A stretch of 64,000 nt of DNA from Bolinopsis microptera (taxonomy: Eukaryota; Ctenophora; Tentaculata; Lobata; Bolinopsidae). Below the pieces are notes generated by a model. It was not told where the DNA came from. It worked only from the letters and a program-made list of their open reading frames with translations, and ran no database searches. The position numbers and the translations under genes are program-made. Positions 1 through 9,400 of this stretch are shown here, one piece after another (the stretch's first letter is position 1; each line of letters opens with the position of its first letter). The DNA lies in contig NC_087079.1 of the NCBI RefSeq assembly GCF_026151205.1, forward strand, positions 6,730,169 to 6,794,168, read 5' to 3'.

Positions 1-2053
1 CATAGTCGACGAAGCACGCGTAGACTCGCTCTTTCTTCTTTGATATATACTTCTCTACACATGTTGAAAGGGTTAGCATATGGTCAGCAGTTTGTGCTCC
101 TTTGCAGAACCCTAGTTGATTCGAGGTGTCAGGACAAGCAAGATTTCTGAAACTGATCAGGCGCTGTAGAAGTATACCAGAAAATAGCTTCCCGATATTA
201 CTAGCAACAGCAATTGCTCTGTAGTTGTTTGGGTCGTATATACTACCTTTTTTGTGCAGCGGGGTTACGACTGAGGTGCTCCAGGGGTAGACACCAAAAG
301 AGAGGCACTGATTGAACAAGTGTAAGATAGCGGTCTGCATGTTCATGTTCGAAGATTTAAGAAATTCGTTCAGGACACAATCCTCGGAAACCGCTTTGCC
401 TCTTTTAAGGGAGTTGATGCATCTAAGGAGTTCTTCGTGTGTTATGTTTTGATCGAGAGATTCAGAGAGTTCCGACTGCAAATTACTCCTAGTCATCCCG
501 TTCTGCAGTTGCTCGATTCTAGTTTCATCGATTGAAGGTTTGCCATATAGATCTTTAAAGAATTTGCAGAAGTTTAGCATGTCAAAGACGTCAAGTTTGC
601 TACCTTCTGTCTTCAGTTCTTTAAGTTTCTTGAATCTTGCCCAATTAATATTGTCACCTGATTCAATATCACTACACAGTTCTTTAAAGAAGGATGACTT
701 CTTAAGTTTGATGAGTTTTCTGTGAAGACGACGTTTCTCATAGTAGCTGTTTCTAAGGTATTGGCTTGCCGGGTTTTTTCCGTATGACTTGGCGAGACGA
801 TTCAGTTCTCGCTTGCTATTGATGCACGCAGCATCAAACCAGGGTGCTTTGGGTTTCATCCGAGCCTTTTTTCCTCGGTATTTTTGGCGCTTTTTCCTAT
901 TTTGTTTTGTTTTATTATTAGGAGTCATTTTTTCGGCAACATCATTTAGAATCTTAACAATACCTTGACTTAGACGTATCACGTCTTCTTTGTTATAACA
1001 TTCAGTTCCTATTATACTTTCAATTTGGTCTGCAAACTGAGGGGTATTTTGTACTGCAATATAGCGATACCGGTTCGCTTCATTTTCAGCCCCGTTCCAT
1101 TTATGTTTTTGGGGTGCATCTTCCAGGGTTTCTGTTAGCGCTTCCGCGTCGGAGATAACACTTTTACATTTTAGTTTGCAGAAACACGGTTTGTGGTCAG
1201 AGAACTTGGTGAGTTCTAGGATTTGGAATGAAGATACTCTCTCGCGGGTATTAGGAGTAGCAGCAAAATAATCAACTACACTGCTTCCGTTGTAGTTAAC
1301 CGAGGTGAAATCTCCGAATATATCTCCAAGTGTACACCCATTTAGGATTTGTAGATTGTTGCATGCTAAGAAGTCCAGAAAAAGCGCTCCCCTTGAGTTG
1401 TGTATTTGGTCCTTACTAATTCTCTCGACCGACTCAGGAAAACTTATAGGGTAATTTACTTCCGGTTCATGTTCATCACTGAGCTCTTCTGGTGTGGTGT
1501 TTTTACCGGCAGTTCTTGCATTCAGATCACCTACCAGGAGTGTTTCTCCTAAATTGGGGGTTTTGGCCCTAAATTCCAATAAGAGATCTAATGTACTCGG
1601 TTCTGACAATCCTTTTCGTCGTGCTTTGTAAGAGGATTGTTCAGGGGAGTCATACACATTTATAATAGTGAATTTCCGACTATCATCTTGGGGGAATACA
1701 GTGATGGCCTGGAGATCCGGACATCCCGTTCTTAACAGCTTGACGTTCGAAGTGAGGGAACGGTGTACACCAATACATATGCCACCAGAGCGAGAGTCAG
1801 CTCTTAAGCTATTGAAACACTCGTAATTGGGAAGCGAGAAGTTTTGTTTGGTTTCTTGGAGACAGAAAATCAAGCTTTGCTGCAGGATTTCCACAAAATC
1901 ACTGTCATTTGTTTTAAGGCCCTCTTCGCTCATCACGGTGTCGTGGATGTTCCAAGATAAGATCGGGAGTTCCGAGAGGATTTTGGTTTCCAGTCTAACA
2001 TTGGGCTGCGATATGTTAAGAACGGAGGAGCAAGACTCGATTGTGCTAGTCAT
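1..2053 (-). CDS. LINE ORF2: EEP endonuclease plus reverse transcriptase, partial
   Basis: This frame starts at ATG 2053 and stays open to base 1 (684 codons), so it is partial at its C-terminus. The N-terminal third is an apurinic-like endonuclease: SWNIHD near residue 35 (metal-binding Asn), QETK near 67 (catalytic Glu), GDLNART near 165 and SDHKP near 300. A basic linker rich in Lys/Arg follows (NNKTKQNRKKRQKYRGKK), then RT begins with PLHKKG, NNYRAIAV and ends at FVDY, the motif A Asp of the polymerase site. The protein would nick target DNA and prime reverse transcription on it. The start ATG overlaps the stop of the preceding ORF by eight bases. No frameshift or stop is seen. Confidence 0.9.
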   Translation of the reverse strand, partial: MTSTIESCSSVLNISQPNVRLETKILSELPILSWNIHDTVMSEEGLKTNDSDFVEILQQSLIFCLQETKQNFSLPNYECFNSLRADSRSGGICIGVHRSLTSNVKLLRTGCPDLQAITVFPQDDSRKFTIINVYDSPEQSSYKARRKGLSEPSTLDLLLEFRAKTPNLGETLLVGDLNARTAGKNTTPEELSDEHEPEVNYPISFPESVERISKDQIHNSRGALFLDFLACNNLQILNGCTLGDIFGDFTSVNYNGSSVVDYFAATPNTRERVSSFQILELTKFSDHKPCFCKLKCKSVISDAEALTETLEDAPQKHKWNGAENEANRYRYIAVQNTPQFADQIESIIGTECYNKEDVIRLSQGIVKILNDVAEKMTPNNKTKQNRKKRQKYRGKKARMKPKAPWFDAACINSKRELNRLAKSYGKNPASQYLRNSYYEKRRLHRKLIKLKKSSFFKELCSDIESGDNINWARFKKLKELKTEGSKLDVFDMLNFCKFFKDLYGKPSIDETRIEQLQNGMTRSNLQSELSESLDQNITHEELLRCINSLKRGKAVSEDCVLNEFLKSSNMNMQTAILHLFNQCLSFGVYPWSTSVVTPLHKKGSIYDPNNYRAIAVASNIGKLFSGILLQRLISFRNLACPDTSNQLGFCKGAQTADHMLTLSTCVEKYISKKKERVYACFVDY

Positions 2054-3566
2054 TGTCTCTGTCCTTATTTGTGTATCTTGAGATATTGAGTTTTCTTACT
2101 CTATCTCTATTAAGTCCAAGGGTTCTTTGCAAGGAATCCTTAACTAGCAGCCAGATTTTCCTTTTACCCTCAGGCGATAGGGTTAGTTCAATTCCATGAC
2201 TTCCAACAGCCCTTGTGATAAGGTTAGCTAAATTGTCATTGCAGGAAGTGAAGATACGTTTTTTGTACTCATAAGTAAGCCTGATCGAGCTTATCAGGGA
2301 GGACATCATTTCATTGACTTGTTGTATCCTTTCGTTCAGGTACGGATATCCCTTGATGGGGATGATTTGAGAAACACAGATTCTGGTATTAGTTGTTTCT
2401 AGGAGTTTATAAATAAGCTGTTTGTACTTATCGTGTAGATCTTCAGGGGTTGTCTTAAGCCAGTGTAGATCTTGGAGTCCCACATGGAGAAAGACTGTGT
2501 CGTATGAGACATTCTTTATTTTTGCTACCAGGCCGCCTCTTGACAGGATATCATTTACAGAAAACACCTTGTATGTGTTGATATCAAACTGTTTACTGAA
2601 TTTATCACTTTCGAATTCGTTCAGCTGGTCGTCAAAAACAAGAAGGCATCGTGGCTTTTTATTAGTGTCATTTGTGCTACGTGGTGGTGTCGTCTCTTTA
2701 TTTTTCTCCTGGTGACTACTAATAGAACCATCACGGTGGCTGTAGTTTTTATCATACTGGTTATCTTTTTTGGAGCCGTCTTGCTTGGCAGTCTTTTTTC
2801 CAGCATGTTGGTCGTGAGCTTTCTTAGCGACGAATGGTGTAGGTAAAAGAACTTTGTTCGCTTGTGATGGAGTACTGATTTGGGGTTTTTCTTCAGTTTG
2901 GTCAGCTCCGCTGGGAGGAATTTCTTTGTTTTCCGGCTGTCGTTCAATCTTGTTAGCTGTAGCTAATACAACTTTGTTCGCTTGTGATGGAGTACTAGTT
3001 TGGGTTTTTCCTTCAGTTTGGTCAGCTCCGCTGGGAGGAATTTCTTTATTTTCCGGCTGTTGTTCAATATTGTTAGCTGTAGCCCTACAAGTGGTAGATC
3101 TCTGGTTTGGCGAGGGCGCTTCTCTGATCATAAGGATGGTCTGGGTTTCTTTGCTTTCAATCAGAGATGGTGATGTATTATAAGCTGGTTGATCTGTTTG
3201 ACATGATGTTTCGGTATGAGTCCCTCTGTCATTTATTTTGTGATCATGGGGGTTTGTAGTTTGGGTTTCTCTGTTCATCATTTGTTTGGGTGGATTTGTA
3301 AGTAGAGCTTTGGAAGTCCCAACTTGTTGCTCTTGAGTCGATCTTTGATTAACAAGGTTGTCAAGGGTGCTTTGCTGAATCTTTATCATCTCTAAGAGGG
3401 ATAGCACTTTGCTTTTCAGGTCTGACAACTCTGCGTCGACGCTTTTGGCTATTTGGTCTCTCTTGAAAAGTTCCAGCTGAGCTTGTTGATTGCTCGTTGT
3501 TTCTTGGAGCTTGAGAATACTATTCTCAAGTATTTTGAGGGGTTTTTCAAATGCTGGATTGCTCAT
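2046..3566 (-). CDS. LINE ORF1 C-terminal part with SGNH-hydrolase-like domain
   Basis: This 506-residue frame holds a predicted coiled coil (residues about 1-70), a Gln/Thr/Pro-rich linker with a 40-residue tandem duplication, a basic stretch, then an SGNH-like fold from about residue 305: RCLLVFDDQLNEF in the block I position, FLHVGLQDLHW in the GxND position. Esterase-like domains of this kind are known in ORF1 of CR1/L2 LINEs. The catalytic Ser of GDS is replaced (FDDQ), so hydrolase activity is doubtful. The frame is open upstream of the ATG at 3566 as far as base 3914, without another ATG, up to a -1 slippery heptamer. It may therefore be the second half of one ORF1 product instead of a separate protein. 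Confidence 0.8.
   Translation of the reverse strand: MSNPAFEKPLKILENSILKLQETTSNQQAQLELFKRDQIAKSVDAELSDLKSKVLSLLEMIKIQQSTLDNLVNQRSTQEQQVGTSKALLTNPPKQMMNRETQTTNPHDHKINDRGTHTETSCQTDQPAYNTSPSLIESKETQTILMIREAPSPNQRSTTCRATANNIEQQPENKEIPPSGADQTEGKTQTSTPSQANKVVLATANKIERQPENKEIPPSGADQTEEKPQISTPSQANKVLLPTPFVAKKAHDQHAGKKTAKQDGSKKDNQYDKNYSHRDGSISSHQEKNKETTPPRSTNDTNKKPRCLLVFDDQLNEFESDKFSKQFDINTYKVFSVNDILSRGGLVAKIKNVSYDTVFLHVGLQDLHWLKTTPEDLHDKYKQLIYKLLETTNTRICVSQIIPIKGYPYLNERIQQVNEMMSSLISSIRLTYEYKKRIFTSCNDNLANLITRAVGSHGIELTLSPEGKRKIWLLVKDSLQRTLGLNRDRVRKLNISRYTNKDRDND
2851..3090 (-). repeat. 120-bp tandem duplication inside LINE ORF1
   Basis: Two near-identical 120-bp units begin at 2851 and 2971. They encode 40 residues each, both containing SGADQTE and TPSQANKV. 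The length is a multiple of three, so the frame is kept. Confidence 0.85.
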
Positions 3567-4507
3567 TCCAAGGCTTCCAGTAGCTTGATTTGTTGGGTCT
3601 GGTTTTTTTTCCTCTGTTCTTCCGATTTTTGGTTTGCCTTTCTTGGGGACAAGTTCATGTGGTTCAGCAGATTCTTCTGGTGTGGTAGGAAAACACCTAG
3701 CAGTCTTTGAGTCTTGTGCAGACGGTTCATCGGTGTTTTCAGTGATTTTATCATCCTCTCCGTTCTGCTGAGTGGCATGTAATATAGCATTGCTATCCGA
3801 AGTGACATTAGCACAATTTCTCGTTTCTGCGGTAGTGTTAGCTGCATTGTCGTTAGTTTTCTTGGTTGCCCTAGTCTTTTTGTTGCTCTTGTTTTTCTTT
3901 CCCTTTGGGTTTTGTTTTTTGTCTTAGGGCTTCCGATTCTACTTTTTTCCAAGCAACAGGTTTCATTGAAGTCACTTGAGTTAAGAGTACTGAATTCATT
4001 ATTGAGGTAGGTTTCAAGGGCGTTTTTACGCATTCTAGCACTTTGAGGCACCTCAAGACCCATGTTCATCAGTTCGGCAGTGACTGCTTCATCATTAAGT
4101 CTCTTGACAAGTTTATCGATTAGACTCGGCTGGAGTTTCACTTTTCCTTGCGAAGCATCCAACAGGTGGTCAAGAACCATCTTCCTGTTTTGTTCTGAAG
4201 TATGCGCTACTCTCATGTGGCACAGCTTCACCAGCTCGATGATTTTAGATTTCGAGTTTCGGTCAGCAAGTTGCACCAATGTTTCTTTACTCAGAAACAG
4301 TTTAAGAGTTTTGGTATCAATGAATGCCGCGTCCGGTGCCGACTCTTTCGAGGGGTCGATGGTGCTCTGTGTCTCCACACTCGGTGGGGCAGGAGCTGTC
4401 GTCTCCTCAGGATGAGAAGTATTTGAGGCAGTCTTTATAGTTTGTTCTGCTTTATTGGAGTCAGTAACTGTCGCCTTCTCAGGGGTAGACGAATTTATGA
4501 CAGTCAT
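3563..4507 (-). CDS. LINE ORF1 N-terminal, Gag-like, basic frame
   Basis: A 314-residue frame whose first 195 residues look genuine: a Ser/Thr/Pro/Glu-rich head, then a helical segment (ETLVQLADRNSKSKIIELVK) and a Lys/Arg-rich stretch. After the heptamer at 3914-3920 the zero frame loses this character, while the -1 frame carries the acidic, Ser/Thr-rich continuation that joins the SGNH frame. The zero frame ends at 3563 in an ATGA overlap with the ATG at 3566. The same frame is open for a further 126 bases upstream of ATG 4507 and repeats its own head there (EKATV.DSNKAEQT twice), so translation may begin earlier at a non-ATG codon or on a spliced RNA. Confidence 0.65.
   Translation of the reverse strand: MTVINSSTPEKATVTDSNKAEQTIKTASNTSHPEETTAPAPPSVETQSTIDPSKESAPDAAFIDTKTLKLFLSKETLVQLADRNSKSKIIELVKLCHMRVAHTSEQNRKMVLDHLLDASQGKVKLQPSLIDKLVKRLNDEAVTAELMNMGLEVPQSARMRKNALETYLNNEFSTLNSSDFNETCCLEKSRIGSPKTKNKTQRERKTRATKRLGQPRKLTTMQLTLPQKREIVLMSLRIAMLYYMPLSRTERMIKSLKTPMNRLHKTQRLLGVFLPHQKNLLNHMNLSPRKANQKSEEQRKKNQTQQIKLLEALE
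3914..3920 (-). other. Candidate -1 ribosomal frameshift heptamer A AAA AAC
   Basis: On the minus strand the heptamer AAAAAAC reads as A AAA AAC in the zero frame of the Gag-like ORF (codons AAA at 3919 and AAC at 3916). A -1 slip places the ribosome at base 3914 in the frame of the SGNH ORF, which is then open without a stop to 2046. In that -1 frame a TAA lies four bases upstream of the heptamer, so the two frames meet almost exactly here. The match is exact in sequence and phase. A plain one-base indel would give the same picture. Confidence 0.5.
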
Positions 4508-4640
4508 AGCGTGATCTGCTTCTGCGGACTCAATTGCTGTCGTCTTCTCAGGGGTAGAAGTATTTGAGGCGGTCTTAGTTTGTTCTGCTTTATTGGAGTC
4601 AGGAACTGTCGCCTTCTCTACGGGGTCATTTGCTGTCTAA

Positions 4641-5105
4641 TTAACAGGTTACAATAATTCACAACATTTTCAAAGTTTCTTCAATAATAGTACCAAATAT
4701 TAGCAATCAGCGTAGATTTGAATGAAAATCTACTATTAATACTCAACGTGATCCACAAACCATAAAAATGTGGGACCGTTCAAGGGTACGTCGCGTAGAG
4801 TATCCGAAAAAATTTTTACCAAACACTGCACATATTTAAAGGATTTTTGCCAAATTTCTGGATATGAAGTATGTTTGGCTCAAAGTTAAATGTAATTTTT
4901 TGGCTCAAACTATGAACACTAGTCTCACACAGAGGGCCGGGTGTACTGTGCCGAAAAACTACAGGAAAAACAGCTACAGGAAAGAATCACTTTAAAAATT
5001 AAAATTACTGTTAGTACTCGAAGTCAATTCAACCTCAAACGTAATATAAGTTCACTCACTGCCTGTATTACTAGAAACAGTTTTTAGTCACCAGTTCAAG
5101 TCGAG
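4641..5105. other. Intergenic stretch without recognised feature
   Basis: AT-rich sequence between the LINE 5' side and the hAT-like element. No ORF, tRNA or clear repeat was found. It may include LINE 5' UTR. Confidence 0.5.
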
Positions 5106-5959
5106 TAGTGGCGTAACTGGTTACGTTGCCTGTTGGCGCCCCCCTCCCCCCTTAACCATTGTTAATGGTCTGGCCCGGCGCGCGCTACTTCGTAGCACTT
5201 GCCATCGACTTCGAGAAGAAAGCGCAGCGCGCGCTACTTCGAAGAAATTTAGAAGAGTAACATCCGCGTCAACCCCCCCCCCCCCCCCGCCAAAAATACG
5301 CTCGCGCTCCCTCCCCTTTTGGCGCCTCTCCCTAAAATAGGACAAATTAGGTGATTTTAGAGGATACGCCGGTAAAATCCGAGCGTACTAAATCACTCTA
5401 CAGTCGATCTTCGAGATTGTTCTAAAAGGGCCCCCGACAGGTGAAACCAACCTCAATCGATGTATTTTCGGACGCTGATTCCGAATCACCCCCCATGACA
5501 TAGGGTTAAAATGATCCCCTGACGAGATATAGGCGAAAAACTGTCTCGATCACGTGATATGACCGTATAAGGAAGTTAGTCTAATTTCTCGTTAGGGTTA
5601 GGGTTTCAGCATATGCTTTTGTTAAGGATTGGGTTAGGGTTAGGGTTGGGATCAGATAAGAGGGTTAGGGTTTCGAATAGTCGTTCAGGACCAGCTAGAG
5701 AACGGGTTGAAAAAGTCACGTGACAGTCGAGTGTAGAGTGATTAATTATCATCCGGTAAAATCGCCGGTAAAATCTCTTTAAAAAAAATTGTGTTTCTAG
5801 AGCAAAACGCGCAGTTTTGCTAGTAGTAGTACCTCAGTTGAGTTTTTCAAAAATGTCCCACAATCCAACGACGATTTTGCGCCTCCTTAGATGCCCCCCC
5901 CCCCCCCCCCCCCCCGCACAGTGCAAGTGGGGTCAGCGGGGCCCTTCGTTACGCCACTG
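5106..5959. mobile_element. hAT-like non-autonomous DNA transposon
   Basis: The ends are TAGTGGCGTAAC (left) and GTTACGCCACTG (right), a terminal inverted repeat matching the CAGTGGCG type seen in hAT elements, with one change in the left terminal base. The flanking octamers AAGTCGAG and CAGTTGAG agree at six of eight positions, as expected of an old 8-bp target duplication. The 854-bp interior has no transposase. It holds two long C runs, telomere-like TTAGGG stretches and a GC-rich block (about 5,156-5,208) that recurs at 39,832-39,885. Confidence 0.6.
5591..5676 (+). repeat. Degenerate telomere-like GTTAGG tracts
   Basis: Three clusters of GTTAGGGTTAGGGTT separated by short unrelated sequence. 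They sit inside the hAT-like element, so they look like element sequence and not like a telomere. Confidence 0.6.
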
Positions 5960-6429
5960 CAGTTGAGCAAACAATTTAAAATTATACACAATCAGATATT
6001 CCATTCACAAAATCTTCCCGAAAATCATCAATAACGAATCACTTAACCTACTAATGTACTCAGTTCGTGATTGTTACTATCTAGACGTACTTATTTCGTT
6101 AGTAATCGCATTATTATATGTATCATAGTGTTATGCTCTTAATGCTTAAGTCAATGGTTACTCAGTAACTTTCACTTTTTGTCACTATATTATGTTTCTG
6201 ACCAGAGTTGGTTTAAAAATGAAACAAAAAATGTTTAAAAATACGTTTTGAATATGTCCACACCAGGTGTCACAACAAGAATAATCGAGATGACCCTGTG
6301 AAGATATAAGGACAAGTTGGTCGTCACTTTCTAGTTTCTACAGAACTTCAGAACGCGTAAGACTGCTAGTTCAGGTTTACTGCGTCACCAAAGAGCAGCC
6401 ACCTCGATCGCCTTTCGTAGAGTGTTTAC
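5960..6429. other. Intergenic, no recognised feature
   Basis: AT-rich sequence. Further 3' exons of the minus-strand gene above could lie here (an acceptor-like CTTCACAG is present near 6,295), but none could be supported. Confidence 0.4.
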
Positions 6430-9400
6430 CTCTGTTGTTGAGGACTCACACATTTGTAGCAGCCTGTTAGTGGAGAGTAAAAGTGGAAGTCTGGAACAAG
6501 TTAACCATGTATTAATCCTCCGACAGGTTTAAAAAAAAGTAAAAAAATCTCTTATTAGGAGGACCTCAGTATGGTGTCTATAGAGTACAGACTTACCTGG
6601 AGATCTCTTGTTTATTAAGTTTAACTTGATCACTGCACGACACTGGAACTTGTAGCTCCGTGAGGCGTTCTGTGCAGTCTGATATTGATATCTGGAACAC
6701 ATTAAAATCATAGTCAAATCCAGTGATTAACTATCAAGAAATAACCTTTCACTTTATCAAGTACTTGAGGGAAAATATCTTTTCGACGTAAAAATACTTT
6801 CCCAAATCTGCAGGAAATTGTTGAATTGAGATTTACCATAGCATTTTTAACGGTAGATGCCACGTATGCAGCGTTGGGGAAGAGTTCGTAGTTGAAGCAG
6901 TCTACCACTTCTAACACATCGTCATCCAGCTCGTCTATGTCCACCACTTCGTCGTCCAGTTCCAATTTGATCCATCCTTGGAACTCTACTACCTGGTAAT
7001 TAACATCATGGCATCTATTATATATGAAACTTTTGTTTACCGGTAAAGAAGCATTTCAAAATGCCTAAAAATTATTGCTGGGATTTTACTGAATATGTAT
7101 GTAGTTTCTTCAACAACTTTTTATAAGTTGATAAGATCAGTAGTGAATCAGAACATCAGTGAAGGTTTGAGAAATACTGGCCGAAAACTTTCTAATTTCC
7201 TATATCAGGGCCTGTATACTTCTTCTTTACTAGAGAGCCAACCTTTAGAGCATGTTCTCCAGGGAGTCTCTCCTTTATATTAAGTATAAGTTCCTCGATA
7301 CTGCAGTTGGTACTGGGGGCTATGTGGTAATCATAAGCAGACTTTCTGAACCTCCTGAAAGAATAATTAGTTAAAAATTCATTCCAAACATCAATTCTGT
7401 CACCATGATTTTCAGATGTGACACCTGAAGTAAGACTAAGATAAACCATAAATTTCTTGGCTTCAAAAATAAATTACCAAAATTGTGGTGATGTATCAGA
7501 TATACGACCCTTTATGGGTGACGGAACACTGTTATGTTTCTTTCCGACAAATAAAGTACCAATATAACAGTCAGTACAAACTTTGCCTGCAATCCTTAGT
7601 AAAAAGTTAATTCGTAGTAATCAGTGGTAATTAGTAACGTTACTTTTGAAACGTGATCAAACTTGAGACTGTTTGCTTAGCATCCCCTTAATCACAAGCC
7701 TCTAATTTGTATCCTTCAATTGATGCTCATTATGGTTTATTGCGGAATATTTCTAACCAGTCACAACCATTGAAATTGTGAAGTACTGTTCTTGAAACCC
7801 TTATTCTCAAAATATTTTCAAACTATCCAACTGCAAGAAGCACAAAAGGAACTGCCATGTGCTTACTGCTTACCTAGGGCCAAACCAAGTATTAATAAAT
7901 TCCCGCTACCCAAGTGAAATTAAGACGAAAGACCTTAAATTGACCAGGATTGCTGACGACAAGCGCATTTTCTGACTCAGCGTATATAATAGATGTCTTT
8001 ACAATAGTAAAACTGTAATGGTGCTTTTGGATATAATGTCCGGCCAAAAGTGAGCTTTGCCTATCCGAAATTTTGTTGAGTGCAATCGCTGCATGGCAAT
8101 TTGTACCTTTTTTACTGAAAGGATTTGACTCCACGTCGGGCAGCGTGGTAATGTTGATGTTATTAAAGTTAGGCCAGGGGCATTTGATAAACATTCTCCC
8201 AATCTTCAAAGAGCCCACCAGTATCAGCCTTAAACTGCTATTTACGCCTTTACAGTTCTGTGTAGTGTACCTGAGGATCCCAGGCCCAGGCGAGGCTTAG
8301 TGTTCAATAACAATCCGATTGAAGATATGGCGGAGTGACAGACTGAGTGCCGCCCAGTAAGGTTCTGTCAATAAACTATAAACAAAAGAAATAAAAGAAT
8401 ATGATAAACAAAACTGACTTCAAGCCCACCTCGCGTCGCGTCGATCGAATTAATCATCGCATTACGCGCCGCGCGTTCACACAAGATGTCACACTAAGTT
8501 TGAGAGACAGGGTAGTTTTTATTTTACAATGATTTAGCGCCCTACGTCAACGTACTTCTTTGAGTGCGACCAAATGATGGCAATGCCAGTCAATAGAGCA
8601 TTATTCATGCTATGCTTAATATTAGCCGATTCTTATTATAATTATACTGGAGTTCCAGATGTGATTTCGTATTCTTAATCATTCAGTGACAAAATATTAC
8701 TCCCTACCGGCTACCGCCTTAGCTCCATACCAGCCGTGTTTTTCTTCAGACTTCATCCTTTCGTCTACTTCCTTTTTCACTCCTCGCAGGATATTGGCTA
8801 TTGCGAATAACTTCTCTTAATCCCGACTTCACAAATTATTACTCACCACTGAGACTAGCGAGAAACAATGATTTTGGGGACAAACTTATACTGTATATAT
8901 TATAACTTATAACTCTGTCAAAATATCGAAAGAATATGGGCGAAAAATATAATCCAGGAGGCAGGAGCCACCTGCCGGGGGCACCGGGCAGCCTACTTTA
9001 CAACATCCAAAATTTTACGCATAAAGACATAAATTCAGGATACCAGGCTGAGGACGGTAATATGAATCAGTCATCTAAGCTATTAGATTATGATAGATGA
9101 ACTATACCGATAAGAGTTTGGATAACTTTGTATAATTACAATTTGATCGATGATGCACTAACAGCGTCGGTGGTTGAGTGGTACAATTCTCGCCTGCCAC
9201 GCGGGAGGCCCGGGTTCGATTCCCGGCCGACGCAGTTCTTTTTACTACAACATTTTATGTAAAGGAAAAAATATGTCGTTGTAAATTGAACTGTAATCTC
9301 GGGTAAATTAAACTGTATAGTAGTTCGACTAATTTTTTCATGAACTAATAAACGTTACATGAATGTTCGTCCTAAGGGTTTGCTTTGGCTTCTGAGTTAA

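Larger units (their letters stand above)
1..4640 (-). mobile_element. Non-LTR retrotransposon (LINE), 3' part beyond the window
   Basis: Three consecutive minus-strand reading frames (Gag-like, SGNH-like, endonuclease/RT) form one LINE. The order basic/coiled ORF1, then an EEP endonuclease followed by reverse transcriptase, is that of the Jockey/CR1/L2 type elements of invertebrates. The RT domain is cut by the left edge at the motif A aspartate (FVDY), so the 3' end lies outside. The 5' limit near 4,640 is set by the last in-frame stop upstream of the first ORF; no target duplication is visible. The endonuclease/RT frame has no internal stop over 684 codons, which suggests a young copy. Confidence 0.9.

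Noticed and set aside
5591-5676. Chromosome end
   Set aside because: TTAGGG tracts are short, degenerate and inside an element with sequence on both sides.
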